The notes under the pieces: model-generated
What the model was told of the DNA's origin: nothing
Seen by the model: only the letters and a program-made list of their open reading frames with translations
The model's database searches: none
Shown here: positions 16,703 to 24,153 of the stretch, piece by piece
Numbering within the stretch: the stretch's first letter is position 1
How the letters are laid out: every line of letters starts with the position of its first letter
Assembly: GCA_012271065.1 (NCBI GenBank)
Contig: JAAXHE010000176.1
Coordinates: forward strand, 1-29,225
Source of the DNA: Candidatus Latescibacterota bacterium
GTDB taxonomy: Bacteria; Latescibacterota; UBA2968; GCA-2709665
Length of the DNA: 29,225 bases
Reading direction: 5' to 3'
Translations under genes and position numbers: made by a program

Positions 16703-18331
16703 TTAGGCATAGACTTGGGTGGTAGTTCGATCCTGCTGTTTTGCCCGTGTGCCCGGCTGCACATCCTGGTCCGTCAGCGCAGCATCTTCCACGCGCTCAT
16801 CTTCAGGCACCAGAAAGGCATTGATGTTCTCTACCCGTCGGCGTTTTTGCGCCTCCCATATTAGCACCTCATCTGCTTTGGACATCGGCACGAAGTATCG
16901 TGCGGCCTCGCGCAACCTGCCTGCGGTAAGTAAACTCAGGTCACGCTCATAGTCGTTTTTTTCGCGACCGCAAAGATAGTCAAGGAGCTCCGTACGCTCA
17001 TCTGCCGATAGAGTCTCCATCACGGCCTGGAAAGAGTCGAACTCCGCCCGCCCATCAAACTGCTCGTACCAGTTGCGGTTGAAGATATAGTGGTGCGGCC
17101 GGAACAGAATATTGTCGAATTGATCGAAAGTGTCTCCAAAGGCTTTTCTGAAAAAATCAGGCGCACCGCTAACAATTCCGTGTGTCGCTTGCAGGATGAC
17201 CTGCATTGAGCGAAGATAGTAGGAATTCCAGTTTTCACCGACATGGCCTCTGTCCTTACGCGTGACCGGCTGATAGCGCATCGGGAAAGAGAAGATGCGA
17301 ATACCGAGTTCCTCATTCAGTGTCACGTTCAGACGCATACGTTCAAAGAGATCGTTCGGACTGTCATAAAAGTTATAGAGCATATAGTTCGACAGCTCTG
17401 AAATCCCGGCCTCGGCAGCAAACCGGATGGCTTGCTCGTAGGGTTTCTTGACTCCGAGATGGTCGAAGGCAATTCGCAACGGCTTCAGCGCAATACGCGA
17501 AAGCTGCTGCAAAAACATAGGATGTTTGCAGAGTATCCGGGCATCGACACCTTGGTTGAAGTCCACCCGGCGCTGGTGGTCGTAGCGTCCGCGCCTGAGC
17601 GTCGCCCCTCGCTCAAAGCCAAGATCAATGATTTCCGCGATGATGTCCTTGAAGTTAGTGGATGCGACGACATTGTTATCCATCAGGATCAGATCACGCT
17701 TCTCACCGTAGAGACGATTGACGCCCTCAATAATCTCGCTCAGTGAATTTGTGTCCCTCTGATCACCTTCAAGTTTCGGGACACCGCAGAACGCACACTT
17801 GCGAACGCAGCCGCGGGAGGCGTAAGTGAAGTAGGCATCTGTTACAGGGTACTTATACTCAATATGATCCAGAATGCTGTAATCGGGTACCAAGTCTTCG
17901 ATGGGCTTGCCGCTTACATCATCCGCATAAAGTTCTTCTTCGAACGGGTCGAGACATAGCGAGATGGCAGGTGCGTCACCCAACAACCCCTTGATGAAAC
18001 GGACGCCGCGCCACTTCGGCTCTTCAAGGTACTTCTCATGCATTAGCGATGCGGCAATCCCGCCGACGAAGACGCGGTGCGCTTGGCCGCCAACCAAATT
18101 GAGCGCATAGTCGATGCTGCGTGCCGTGCGCTCCCACTCAAAGGAGAACAGCGTGGTAATATATACGCGGTCCCAGGCTGTATCGTAAGCTGAAGCGTCT
18201 TCACCCTTCACAAAGCGAACATTGTCCTTCTTGCCGATGGGACCATGATACTGGGCAATTTTCATCAGCCCTAGTGGTGGGTATTTGTTCCTGTAACCAG
18301 GTTCGACAAGAAGGATGTTCTTGTTTGCCAT
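16703..18331 (-). CDS. radical SAM protein of unknown function (island gene)
   Basis: A 542-residue radical SAM enzyme. The cluster motif SRGCVRKCAFCGVP gives C175, C179 and C182, expected to bind the [4Fe-4S] cluster that cleaves SAM. The first 150 residues look like the Rossmann domain found before many B12-type radical SAM cores (ILLVEP, YPPLGLMKIA, VFVGGIAASL), but the cobalamin signature DxHxxG is absent. After the core (to about 390) comes a helical C-terminal extension of about 150 residues with a charged tail. It lacks the viperin motif layout and any second cysteine cluster typical of a SPASM domain. GAGG lies 6 nt before ATG 18331. Island neighbours suggest a role in defence or nucleic-acid modification, but the substrate is unknown. 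Confidence 0.8.
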   Translation of the reverse strand: MANKNILLVEPGYRNKYPPLGLMKIAQYHGPIGKKDNVRFVKGEDASAYDTAWDRVYITTLFSFEWERTARSIDYALNLVGGQAHRVFVGGIAASLMHEKYLEEPKWRGVRFIKGLLGDAPAISLCLDPFEEELYADDVSGKPIEDLVPDYSILDHIEYKYPVTDAYFTYASRGCVRKCAFCGVPKLEGDQRDTNSLSEIIEGVNRLYGEKRDLILMDNNVVASTNFKDIIAEIIDLGFERGATLRRGRYDHQRRVDFNQGVDARILCKHPMFLQQLSRIALKPLRIAFDHLGVKKPYEQAIRFAAEAGISELSNYMLYNFYDSPNDLFERMRLNVTLNEELGIRIFSFPMRYQPVTRKDRGHVGENWNSYYLRSMQVILQATHGIVSGAPDFFRKAFGDTFDQFDNILFRPHHYIFNRNWYEQFDGRAEFDSFQAVMETLSADERTELLDYLCGREKNDYERDLSLLTAGRLREAARYFVPMSKADEVLIWEAQKRRRVENINAFLVPEDERVEDAALTDQDVQPGTRAKQQDRTTTQVYA

Positions 18332-18435
18332 GATTTGCCTCGACTGAAATCTCGTACGTTCAATCTTAAGAAATGGATTGTCGAACCAGTTTCTGCGGTT
18401 CCCTGAAGCTCCCTAACCAACCGCGCAGGGGTCGG

Positions 18436-19599
18436 CTACGAAACCACCGGAGTTCCGAAGACATCCTTAGGAAAAAACTCCTCAACTCTATCATAGATTT
18501 CTTTAACTTTCGCGACTTGCTCGGTGTTCAATGCGCCTTGCTCGGGATGTGCGACTATATTGCGTATTTTGTTGAGGTCCGTAATCCATTTCGTGTTTAC
18601 TCGTTTCGCTTCTTTGTCATTGGCGTCTAGCGAGATCACGTTTTTGACCAGGTCCCAGTTCTGAATACATATATCAACGTAGTTCAGCAGGTAGAGTTGA
18701 CTTTCTTCGTCGCCCACACGGTTTTTTTCCTCCCACCGACTGCTACAGTCCACACGAATTTTGGCAGGTACTCCCTGAACCCACCAAGCCTTGTCTTGTA
18801 TCCCATATTCCTCTTTCAATACGCCAATGACGTAGTCGAATATTCCCTTCTGAATCCGGAGAACCTTAGTGCGTGCGTCCTCGGTGCCCGCCTCATCACG
18901 GGAGTCAATGTACTTCTGTAGACCTTCTGGATTGAAATCGGTAAACACTTTCCGGATTTGGGCTTCCATTCCAAAGGCTTGCTGCCGAACGGCTGTCAGC
19001 GACGATCCGATGCGTCGGAAAGCCTGGACATCTTGGTCAGAGGCACTCTTGAAAAAGTCGACCAGCACTTGAAGATATGGGTTTAGTGCATTGAATGTAT
19101 CTTCGGCACTGAACAGATAAAGGTCCGTGCCGTCCTTTTTCCGAACATGGTCAGCAATGTCCTCGATAACATGAAATAGAGCTCGGATGCCGTTATTCGT
19201 ACACAGGTATCCACCTCGACCATCACCAATCTCCCAGTGATTCGTAAGCTCGGTCGAGAATGTCGCGAGACAGTCCGAAAGCACTGATAGGGCTTTTTTG
19301 AGGTTCGCCTCATATTGGTCCGTCCTGATCGTCGACAGCGGCCCCGGCACAACTGCACCCTTTGTGAACATTCCCAATAGTTTTGAAACGCGGAGGCCGT
19401 CTCGAATCGAGGTTTGCGTCAGGCAGCGAAACTGGGTCTTTCTCGTTCCGGTGACGACCATGCGGTCGTGAAGCGGCGAGGAACCCTCGCTGTTGAGACG
19501 TGAGGCGATACGCGAGAGTAGGGCCTGGAACGCTTCTTCAGGGTCGGATGAGCACCAGTGAAGGTCTGAGTAAAGCTCAACTAGCAGGCCTGTGCTCAC
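18436..19599 (-). CDS. C-terminal half of a frameshifted DGQHR (DndB-like) protein with a HEPN-like C-terminus
   Basis: 387 codons are readable from GTG 19599, which overlaps the stop of the preceding frame by 4 nt. The reading does not look like an independent start. Its first residues (STGLLVELYSDLHW, then ALLSRIASRLN and SPLHDRM) are what normally continues a DGQHR/DndB-like domain after the FIDINSK motif that ends the other frame. Residues 120-145 (HWEIGDGRGGYLCTNNGIR) are also typical of that family's second half. The C-terminal 90 residues form a helical region with R346-N-I-V-A-H351, an RX4H motif as in HEPN ribonuclease-like or Swt1-type domains. The simplest view is one gene of about 775 codons broken by a small indel. 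Translation by GTGA coupling remains possible, but the start has no convincing ribosome-binding site. Confidence 0.7.
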   Translation of the reverse strand: MSTGLLVELYSDLHWCSSDPEEAFQALLSRIASRLNSEGSSPLHDRMVVTGTRKTQFRCLTQTSIRDGLRVSKLLGMFTKGAVVPGPLSTIRTDQYEANLKKALSVLSDCLATFSTELTNHWEIGDGRGGYLCTNNGIRALFHVIEDIADHVRKKDGTDLYLFSAEDTFNALNPYLQVLVDFFKSASDQDVQAFRRIGSSLTAVRQQAFGMEAQIRKVFTDFNPEGLQKYIDSRDEAGTEDARTKVLRIQKGIFDYVIGVLKEEYGIQDKAWWVQGVPAKIRVDCSSRWEEKNRVGDEESQLYLLNYVDICIQNWDLVKNVISLDANDKEAKRVNTKWITDLNKIRNIVAHPEQGALNTEQVAKVKEIYDRVEEFFPKDVFGTPVVS

Positions 19600-20765
19600 C
19601 TTGACTTGCTGTTAATATCGATGAACAGGTTCATCTCCTTGTCGGAAGGGAGGTTTTCGTAAGCAAGTACAGGCAAGACCGTCGAATCCTGCTTGAAGGC
19701 CGGTTGTTCACGTGCATAGGCATAGCCGTAGAGCCTATGTTGGCCATCGATGATCCAAGCCGAGGCATAAAGCGGCGGCAGATGCAGTACGCCCAAGGCC
19801 TCATCGCCGTATTTTTCCTTCACATCGAACCGCAATTTGGTCTTCCTTCCAGTCTTCAGGTTGGCAACGATATTCGTCGGAAACTTGTTACCATCATTGA
19901 TGTATTCACCGATCTTTTTCAGGCGGCGCGGCTGGAGCATGCGCTGGTATGTTTCCAAGTTTTCAATGTCGCGGCTTGCTTTATGGCCGACATAGGCGAT
20001 CTTCAAGAGTTCATCCGGGCGGATGAGGAAAGTGTAGAAGGTCTCACCGCCCATTTTGCCGCGGGTTGCTACGACTTCCCTTGTTAGGCCGTCAATCTTC
20101 TGGCCTGCAAACATGTGCCCCAAAAACTGGTAGCGCGCCGCGTGCTTGAGGTGCTGGGAGAGCAACGCATAGTAGTTGAGTTCGCTGTCGGTGATCACCG
20201 CAATCTGCGCTTGTTTGCACTTTTCAAGGTCCACTTCATTCCACGAGATGAGCCTTGTTGCGATGACGTATTTGACTTTAAGCTTACTGTACTGGCCGTA
20301 GACCTTGTGGATCGATCTGTGCAGGTCTTTGCGCATTGCCCTGATCTTCTCGATCAGCTGCGCCATGCTCTTTCTACCCGGCGTCTCGCGTCGAGTGCAC
20401 TCCACGATTATGACGGTTTCATCATCTTTGGCGAACACGTCGATCTGCCGGGATGGCAGGCCCTTGCCAACGGCAATGGTGAACTGGCGGCCTTTGCTCA
20501 TCTCCTTGAAGCCCATCTGGGCCAGAACGCTCCACACTTCGTCTTCAAGTTGTTCGTCAGCGGGCTTCTCTTGGGCCATCCGCGTTGACTTGGCGTTTCT
20601 TCTGACCATCCGCCACCCGTCAGCTTCTTCTGCCTTCACCTTATCTGCAATGATTTTTCTAGTCGAACCCGAGACGGTCTTGAACTTATCCTTATTTTTG
20701 CGGCGCCTCAGCTCGGTTGTAATCTCATCGCCGGAGACGAGGGGTCCTAGATATTCGTCCGTCAT
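19596..20765 (-). CDS. N-terminal half of a frameshifted DGQHR (DndB-like) protein with PD-(D/E)XK-like domain
   Basis: 389 residues from ATG 20765, with CAGGAG upstream inside the preceding remnant. Residues 70-210 resemble a PD-(D/E)XK nuclease fold: a helix (LEDEVWSVLAQMGF), then Asp109 (RQIDVF) and Glu122 in VIIVECTRRE, with Thr124 where the catalytic Lys usually sits, so activity is uncertain. Residues 235-389 are the start of a DGQHR domain (D340-GQHR-L), related to the DndB/ParB-like proteins of DNA phosphorothioate and 7-deazaguanine modification systems. The frame stops at TGA (19598-19596) just after FIDINSK, inside the domain, and the other half continues in the -1 frame. The gene begins with ATGA overlap on a truncated upstream frame, a sign of former operon coupling. 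Confidence 0.75.
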   Translation of the reverse strand: MTDEYLGPLVSGDEITTELRRRKNKDKFKTVSGSTRKIIADKVKAEEADGWRMVRRNAKSTRMAQEKPADEQLEDEVWSVLAQMGFKEMSKGRQFTIAVGKGLPSRQIDVFAKDDETVIIVECTRRETPGRKSMAQLIEKIRAMRKDLHRSIHKVYGQYSKLKVKYVIATRLISWNEVDLEKCKQAQIAVITDSELNYYALLSQHLKHAARYQFLGHMFAGQKIDGLTREVVATRGKMGGETFYTFLIRPDELLKIAYVGHKASRDIENLETYQRMLQPRRLKKIGEYINDGNKFPTNIVANLKTGRKTKLRFDVKEKYGDEALGVLHLPPLYASAWIIDGQHRLYGYAYAREQPAFKQDSTVLPVLAYENLPSDKEMNLFIDINSKSR

Positions 20766-20878
20766 GCTACAGAACGCTCCTGAATCAAAACGCGGTTGAG
20801 TGAAGGATCAAAATCGCAGATATAAGCTACACGTCCAAATGGATCATCGCTAAGCTCAGGACTGTAAGTTGATAGAAC
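20762..20878 (-). pseudogene. 38-codon C-terminal remnant of a lost upstream island gene
   Basis: On the minus strand, 38 sense codons follow the TGA at 20881-20879, and the frame ends at TGA 20764-20762. That stop overlaps the ATG of the DGQHR gene as ATGA, the usual layout of coupled operon genes. There is no usable early start codon. The composition reads like a true protein end (LSDDPFGRVAYICDFDPSL, then NRVLIQERSVA). The body of the gene is missing: mqnE ends only 46 nt further upstream. I cannot assign a family. Confidence 0.5.
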
Positions 20879-20924
20879 TCAGTGGATTCGTTGCAGTTGC
20901 TGCTCTGACGGCCCTCGATATGTT

Positions 20925-22076
20925 TCACGGAAGCACGGGCAATTCGCCGGGAATGGCCACGGGGCTTCCATCTTCGACGACGTCCCGTTCCGTGCGGAGT
21001 TCGTTGTAGAGATTGTCGCGTTCCGCCGGCTCCCGACCGGCTTCGATAATGCGTTCCACCAGTTGCTTCCGGGTGAGCACCTGGCGGGTTTCCTCGTATG
21101 TGCGCCTGGTGATTTCGTATTCCTGGATGGTGCCGTCGATGTCGTCCGCGCCGTACCACAGGGCGACCTGTGAGATTTCGATCGTGTTCATGATCCAGAA
21201 CGACTTGATATGCGGGAAGTTGTCCAGCATGAGGCGGGCGACGGCGATTTCGCGCAGGTCGGCTTCGCCGGTGGGCGCCGGAAGGTCTTCCAGTTCGGTG
21301 CGTTCGGGGTGAAAGGAAAGCGGGATGTAGGCCAGAAAACCGCGGGTCACGTCCTGGAGCTCACGCAGGCTGACCAGATGCCGGACCCGTTCGTCCGGAT
21401 TTTCGATATGGCCGTAGAGCATCGTGGCGTTAGTGGGCAGGCCGACTTCGTGCGCGGTGCGGGCAACCCGCATCCATTCGTCGGAGTCGGCCTTGGTCCA
21501 GAACATCTCCGCCTGAACACGATCGCTGAAGACTTCGGCGCCTCCGCCCGGGATTGACGAAACGCCCGCCGCCTTGAGTTCGAGCATGACCTCCCGGAGC
21601 GGTTTTTTGGCGGCTCTGGCAATCTGCACCCACTCGATCGCCGTAAAGGCTTTTACGGCGACGTCAGGGCGGATTTCCTTGACGGCCTGGACGATGTCGA
21701 TATAGTAGGAATAGGGCAGCCTGGGGTTGATTCCCGCGACCATGTGGATTTCGGTGATGGGGATGTGCAGATATTGTCTCACGCGTTCCTGAATGTCTTC
21801 GGGAGAGAGCACATATCCCCGACTGTCCTTCGGCGGCACGTAGAAGGAGCAGAATCTGCAGAGCTTGTTGCAGATGTTGGTGTAGTTGATGTGCTGGTTG
21901 CGCACGTACCAGGCCACGTTCCCGCATAGCCGCTCGCGGACGATATTGGCCATGTACCCCACCGCGTTCAGATTCGCCGTATCGTAAAGGCGCATGCCGT
22001 CCCCGGCGGAAAGGCGTTCGCCTGCGATGACTTTCTCGTAGATGTCGTAGAGTTCGCCTGGAATCTTCGGTTCCAC
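20925..22076 (-). CDS. mqnE: aminodeoxyfutalosine synthase (radical SAM)
   Basis: MqnE joins the MqnA product with SAM-derived adenosine to form aminodeoxyfutalosine, the second step of the futalosine route. The 383-residue product carries NINYTNIC-like HINYTNICNKLCRFCSFY (C-x3-C-x2-C) and the MqnE-type motifs GGGAEVFSD, ATMLYGHIENPDERVRHL and YIPLSFHPE. The frame is open from 22175, but GTG 22076 has AAGGAG (in GGAAGGAGTG) upstream and gives the expected N-terminus (PGELYDIYEKVIAGERL). The region further upstream holds the 38-bp element shared with mqnC. It is separated from its pathway partners mqnC and mqnA by the low-GC island. Confidence 0.94.
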   Translation of the reverse strand: MEPKIPGELYDIYEKVIAGERLSAGDGMRLYDTANLNAVGYMANIVRERLCGNVAWYVRNQHINYTNICNKLCRFCSFYVPPKDSRGYVLSPEDIQERVRQYLHIPITEIHMVAGINPRLPYSYYIDIVQAVKEIRPDVAVKAFTAIEWVQIARAAKKPLREVMLELKAAGVSSIPGGGAEVFSDRVQAEMFWTKADSDEWMRVARTAHEVGLPTNATMLYGHIENPDERVRHLVSLRELQDVTRGFLAYIPLSFHPERTELEDLPAPTGEADLREIAVARLMLDNFPHIKSFWIMNTIEISQVALWYGADDIDGTIQEYEITRRTYEETRQVLTRKQLVERIIEAGREPAERDNLYNELRTERDVVEDGSPVAIPGELPVLP

Positions 22077-22143
22077 CGGGCACTCCTTCCGGTTGCCGCA
22101 GCGACCCGACCCGCGCGGGTCCGCCAATGAACTTTCAATCTCA

Positions 22144-22181
22144 ATTCGAAAAAAGACAACAGTCAAATTGGCCACAAAAGG
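22144..22181 (-). promoter_or_regulatory. 38-bp upstream element of mqnE, shared with mqnC
   Basis: This is the partner of 14981-15018 (30/38 identical, ungapped). On the minus strand TTGACT is followed at 17 nt by TGAGAT, a plausible but weak -35/-10 pair; its pyrimidine-rich spacer is conserved between the two copies. It lies about 68-105 nt upstream of the mqnE start, further out than in mqnC. Confidence 0.65.
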
Positions 22182-22188
22182 CCTGATT

Positions 22189-22319
22189 GCGGGTAGAGGG
22201 TAGAGGTGAGACGGTAGAAGAAGCCCTTGCCCGGTATGTTTTTCCTGCTTGCGTTCTGCATGAAGAGAGTCCTCACGAGGCAGGCAATCTCTCCCCTCTA
22301 CCGTCTCCCGTCTACCCGC
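22189..22319. repeat. imperfect inverted repeat in the mqnE-recN gap
   Basis: In the 374-nt gap between mqnE and recN, GCGGGTAGA (22189-22197) pairs with TCTACCCGC (22311-22319) and GAGACGGTAGA (22208-22218) pairs with TCTACCGTCTC (22297-22307). The pairs enclose about 78 nt. The arms are repetitive (GGTAGA units). It may be a REP/MITE-like element or a structured 3' end of the recN transcript. The rest of the gap (about 22320-22450) shows no gene and no T-tailed terminator. Confidence 0.55.
22271..22317 (+). repeat. dispersed repeat copy resembling 71-110
   Basis: The segment from 22271 matches that from 71 at about 24 of the first 29 positions (shared blocks ACGAGGC, ATCTCT, CCCTCT). Both are followed after a gap by TCTACCC. 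It overlaps the right arm of the inverted repeat at 22189-22319. Both copies lie in intergenic DNA. Confidence 0.4.
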
Positions 22320-22450
22320 ATCTGAGGGGCCGGGGGGAGCGGTTCCGAACTTGTCCAGCGACCTGATGTATCCTGGTAATCCGCCGTCTAATCGCCGTTA
22401 TCACCGAACACCTACTCGAATTAACGTCCACGAACATTTACGAATCATGG

Positions 22451-24151
22451 TTAATTCTGACTGAGCAGTTCGCGGGCGTGTTCCATGGTAACGGCCGAGA
22501 TTTTTTCTCCCCCCAGCAGCTTTGCAAGTTCACGGGCGCGGTCTTCGTCGCCCAGGTGGATCACCCGCGTGACGGTTCGCCCGTTCGATACGTCCTTGTA
22601 TACGGCCAGATGGATGTCCGCCATCCTGGCGATCTGGGGGAGGTGGGTAATGCAGATGGTCTGGCGCGCGAGCGACAGGCTCTTGAGTTTCCGTCCCACC
22701 ACGTCCGCGATACGGCCGGATATGCCAATATCAATCTCGTCGAAGATGAGAACCTGGACCGGATCGGATTGGGAGAGCACGGATTTCAGGGCAAGCATGA
22801 TTCGGGACACTTCGCCGCCGGAAGCCACCTTGACAAGCGGCCTGAGGGCCTCGCCGGGGTTCGTGGAGATGTGGAATTCCACGCGCTCGATGCCCTTCGG
22901 GCCCGCACGATACTGTCGCCTGTCAATGTTTACCCAACCCTCGGGCGACTCTTCCCGGATTAGCTCAACGTGGAACTCGGCCCCCGGAATCCCAAGATCG
23001 CCGAGCGCGTCCGTGGTTTCGCGGGAGAGGTCGCGGGCGGCGGCTTCACGGCCTCTTGAGAGCTCCGCGCACAGGTCCGACAGGCTCGCGCGGGCGGCGT
23101 CGATTTCGCCCTGGATTTCCGCGATCGAACGGTCCAGAAGCTCCGATTGCGCCAGTTCCTCTTCCGCGTTCTCCCTGTACTCAAGCACCGTCTGAATGCT
23201 GCCCCCGTATTTCGTCTTCAGATGCGTCAGGAGATCCAGGCGACCGGCGACCTCCGCCAGGCGCTCCGGATTATGCTCGACGCCGCGCGCGTAGTCCGCG
23301 AAAAAACGGGCGAGTTCTTCGATCGCGTAACGCTGGCCGGCCAGTTCATCGGCTTGAGCGCCGAGCGATTCGTCCATCTGGACTGCGTCTTTCAGGAGTT
23401 GCTCGGCCGCACCCAGACGATCCACGATGGAGTCGTCCCCCTGGTAGAGCAGGGCTTCGAGATGCATGGCGGATTCGATCAGGCGTTCGGCATGGGTAAG
23501 CAGCGATCGTTCCTGAACGAGATGCTCGTCCTCGTCCGGCTCAGGGTCTGCCGCGGCGATTTCCTCGACCTGGAATTCCAGAAGTTCCCTCCGGTCCCGC
23601 GATCGTTGGGCTTCGGCGTCGGCGCTCGCCTGCCTTTCCAGGAGTTCCGACAGACGACGGTGGGCCGCGCCGACCGACTCCCGGAGTTCTCCCAGGCCGG
23701 CGAAACCGTCCAGGAAATCGATATGCCGTTCGGTGTAGAGAAGTGACTGGTGATCGTGTTGTCCATGGAGGTCAACCAGTGCCCTTGCCAGGGTGAGCAG
23801 GCTGCGGAGGGGTACGACGAAACCGTTGACGAAACAGCGGCTGCGACCGCTCGCAACAACCTCCCTGCGGACGATAAGTTCACCCTGGTCGGCCTCGATG
23901 CCCATGGCGTCCAGGAGCGACAGACACCGGTGATCGGATTGCAGCTGAAAAACGGCCTCGACGAGACACCGCCTTTCGCTGGTTCGAATCACGTCCGGGC
24001 TCGCCCGCGTTCCGAGAACCAGGCCAAGGGCGCCAATGAGGATGGACTTGCCCGCGCCGGTCTCACCCGTGATAATGTTCAACCCGGGACGAAAATCGAT
24101 TTCAACCCTGTCGATCAACGCGTAGTTGACCACCAGCAGACGGCAAAGCAC
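22451..24151 (-). CDS. recN: DNA repair protein RecN
   Basis: RecN is an SMC-like ATPase that acts early in recombinational repair of double-strand breaks. The 566-residue product has Walker A GETGAGKS (29-36) right after the N-terminal strand NYALIDRVEIDF. A central coiled-coil region rich in Glu, Arg and Leu follows (about 155-370). The C-terminal half-ATPase carries a signature region (VASGGEVSRIMLALK) and Walker B VLIFDEIDIGISG (about 465-480). The length is standard for the family. The start is GTG 24151 with AGGAG 8 nt upstream, inside the end of nadK; the two genes are 2 nt apart and surely co-transcribed. Confidence 0.96.
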   Translation of the reverse strand: MLCRLLVVNYALIDRVEIDFRPGLNIITGETGAGKSILIGALGLVLGTRASPDVIRTSERRCLVEAVFQLQSDHRCLSLLDAMGIEADQGELIVRREVVASGRSRCFVNGFVVPLRSLLTLARALVDLHGQHDHQSLLYTERHIDFLDGFAGLGELRESVGAAHRRLSELLERQASADAEAQRSRDRRELLEFQVEEIAAADPEPDEDEHLVQERSLLTHAERLIESAMHLEALLYQGDDSIVDRLGAAEQLLKDAVQMDESLGAQADELAGQRYAIEELARFFADYARGVEHNPERLAEVAGRLDLLTHLKTKYGGSIQTVLEYRENAEEELAQSELLDRSIAEIQGEIDAARASLSDLCAELSRGREAAARDLSRETTDALGDLGIPGAEFHVELIREESPEGWVNIDRRQYRAGPKGIERVEFHISTNPGEALRPLVKVASGGEVSRIMLALKSVLSQSDPVQVLIFDEIDIGISGRIADVVGRKLKSLSLARQTICITHLPQIARMADIHLAVYKDVSNGRTVTRVIHLGDEDRARELAKLLGGEKISAVTMEHARELLSQN

Positions 24152-24153
24152 GG

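Larger units (their letters stand above)
15134..20878 (-). other. low-GC accessory island between mqnC and mqnE
   Basis: This block of three genes (one frameshifted) plus a gene remnant interrupts the futalosine pathway genes. Its base composition is visibly lower in GC than the flanks, and its codons use more A/T-ending forms. All members point the same way with short spacing (ATGA overlap, 104 nt, 21 nt). No integrase, transposase, tRNA junction or clear direct-repeat boundary is visible. The truncated gene at its upstream edge indicates loss by recombination there. Confidence 0.7.

Noticed and set aside
16703..18331. Prokaryotic viperin
   Set aside because: The cluster motif is CVRKCAFC within a longer protein with a Rossmann-like front domain. 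Viperins are shorter and have a different motif context.
18373..18630. Plus-strand frame of 85 codons in the island
   Set aside because: It lies opposite the end of the DGQHR C-terminal half, has no ribosome-binding site and no protein-like features.
19596..19620. Programmed -1 ribosomal frameshift joining the two DGQHR halves
   Set aside because: The shift needed is -1, but no X-XXY-YYZ slippery heptamer or following pseudoknot is visible. A small deletion explains the junction better.
14981..22181. The two 38-bp matches as att-type direct repeats bounding the island
   Set aside because: The segment between them also contains all of mqnE, and each copy sits at a matching place upstream of an mqn gene. 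A regulatory or promoter element fits better, and no integrase is present.
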